Source: Callorhinus ursinus (taxonomy: Eukaryota > Chordata > Mammalia > Carnivora > Otariidae). Taken from it: DNA of 64,000 bases. A program made the position numbers and the translations under genes. A model generated the notes under the pieces. That model was not told where the DNA came from. It did not search any database and saw only the letters and a program-made list of their open reading frames with translations. The stretch is from contig NW_020312859.1 of the NCBI RefSeq assembly GCF_003265705.1, positions 2,398,755 to 2,462,754 on the forward strand. Reading direction: 5' to 3'. Positions 63,411 through 64,000 of this stretch are shown in pieces (position 1 is the stretch's first letter; the number at the start of each line of letters is the position of its first letter).

Positions 63411-64000
63411 AAAAGCCTGAAATTTGCATAATTCAAATTAAATGAACGTCATGCCAAGCATTTTTCGATGCATGTACACAGATAATCAGAAATAATTTTA
63501 TCAAAATTGTTTCATATTATAATACTCTTCTTCAATTTTGAAAGACATTTCAAATATCTTTCATCATTTGCATCATTTATTTGACTGGGATTTAACAGAA
63601 TTTTTGTAAATGAAAGTAAAGGTGAAAGACTATCTGAACTTTAGATCCTCTTTTTCCATCGAAAGCAGTATTAGCTCATCAAAGATCCCTCCAGAAAACA
63701 TCAGGAGGTTGCAGTTATCATTGTTTTTAGCTAAATATTTCAATTTCAGGTGGTGACTACCTGTGAAACATTAGCACTGTTATGCTTTTTCTCATCTCTT
63801 CTCCCCAAACTTCCCATTTTGTATTAGCTATATTATTATGTTTACACTGTTGGGTGGAAACAGTTAAAGATCACTTTTAGTCATGGGTTACAGAAAAACC
63901 AAACAGTAGCTTAAACAAACAAGTAGTGAAGAGTTAGACAGTTGCTGCCTCTGGTTCAGGGCCTGAAGGATGTCAGGACTGGGGTCTCTGCAAGTTTCCT
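63411..64000. other. Intergenic end of window, nothing recognised
   Basis: A/T-rich, no exon or confident repeat. The next gene expected by human synteny (RIMS4) is not reached. Confidence 0.4.

Overview
The window is nuclear DNA of a carnivoran mammal, most likely an arctoid (bear, seal or mustelid/procyonid lineage). The main clue is more than 30 copies of tRNA-derived Can-SINEs with a conserved head (tRNA-like A and B boxes), a CT-rich middle and a (AAATA)n-AAATCTT tail. They lack the dog-type (SINEC_Cf) and cat-type middles. The DNA has mammalian gene structure (short exons, long repeat-filled introns, GT-AG splice sites) and ancient mammalian repeats (MIR, L2, L1M, MaLR-type LTRs, hAT/MER). 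The lineage assignment is inferred from repeat type only.

Two protein-coding genes are present, both on the minus strand and arranged head to tail. PABPC1L (embryonic/oocyte cytoplasmic poly(A)-binding protein) occupies 1-11.25 kb. Its first seven coding exons are present, encoding RRM1 to the start of RRM4 (324 codons). The remaining exons lie beyond position 1. YWHAB (14-3-3 beta/alpha) occupies about 12.87-34.04 kb, with a non-coding first exon in a CpG island at about 34 kb, five coding exons between 20.2 and 14.7 kb, and a 3' UTR of about 1.9 kb. Only about 1.6 kb separates the YWHAB poly(A) signal from the PABPC1L start codon, and that gap holds a second CpG island, a (TG)n tract and a 10-N assembly gap. 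The order matches human chromosome 20q13.12.

From about 34.5 to 64 kb I find no supportable coding exon. This is intergenic DNA built from layered repeats: minus-strand L1M fragments interrupted by MaLR-type LTRs and by young Can-SINEs, many with perfect target-site duplications, plus microsatellites. By human synteny the next gene would be RIMS4, but none of it is recognisable here.

The genes do not form a pathway. YWHAB is a ubiquitous phosphoserine/threonine-peptide adaptor, and PABPC1L is a germline/early-embryo mRNA-binding protein. I found no evidence of a new biological system. The most notable points are loss of the upstream start codon of YWHAB (only the internal-Met form can start at AUG), a 24-bp inverted copy of nearby unique DNA embedded in a SINE, several SINE multimers sharing one pair of target-site duplications, and a scrambled L1 locus.
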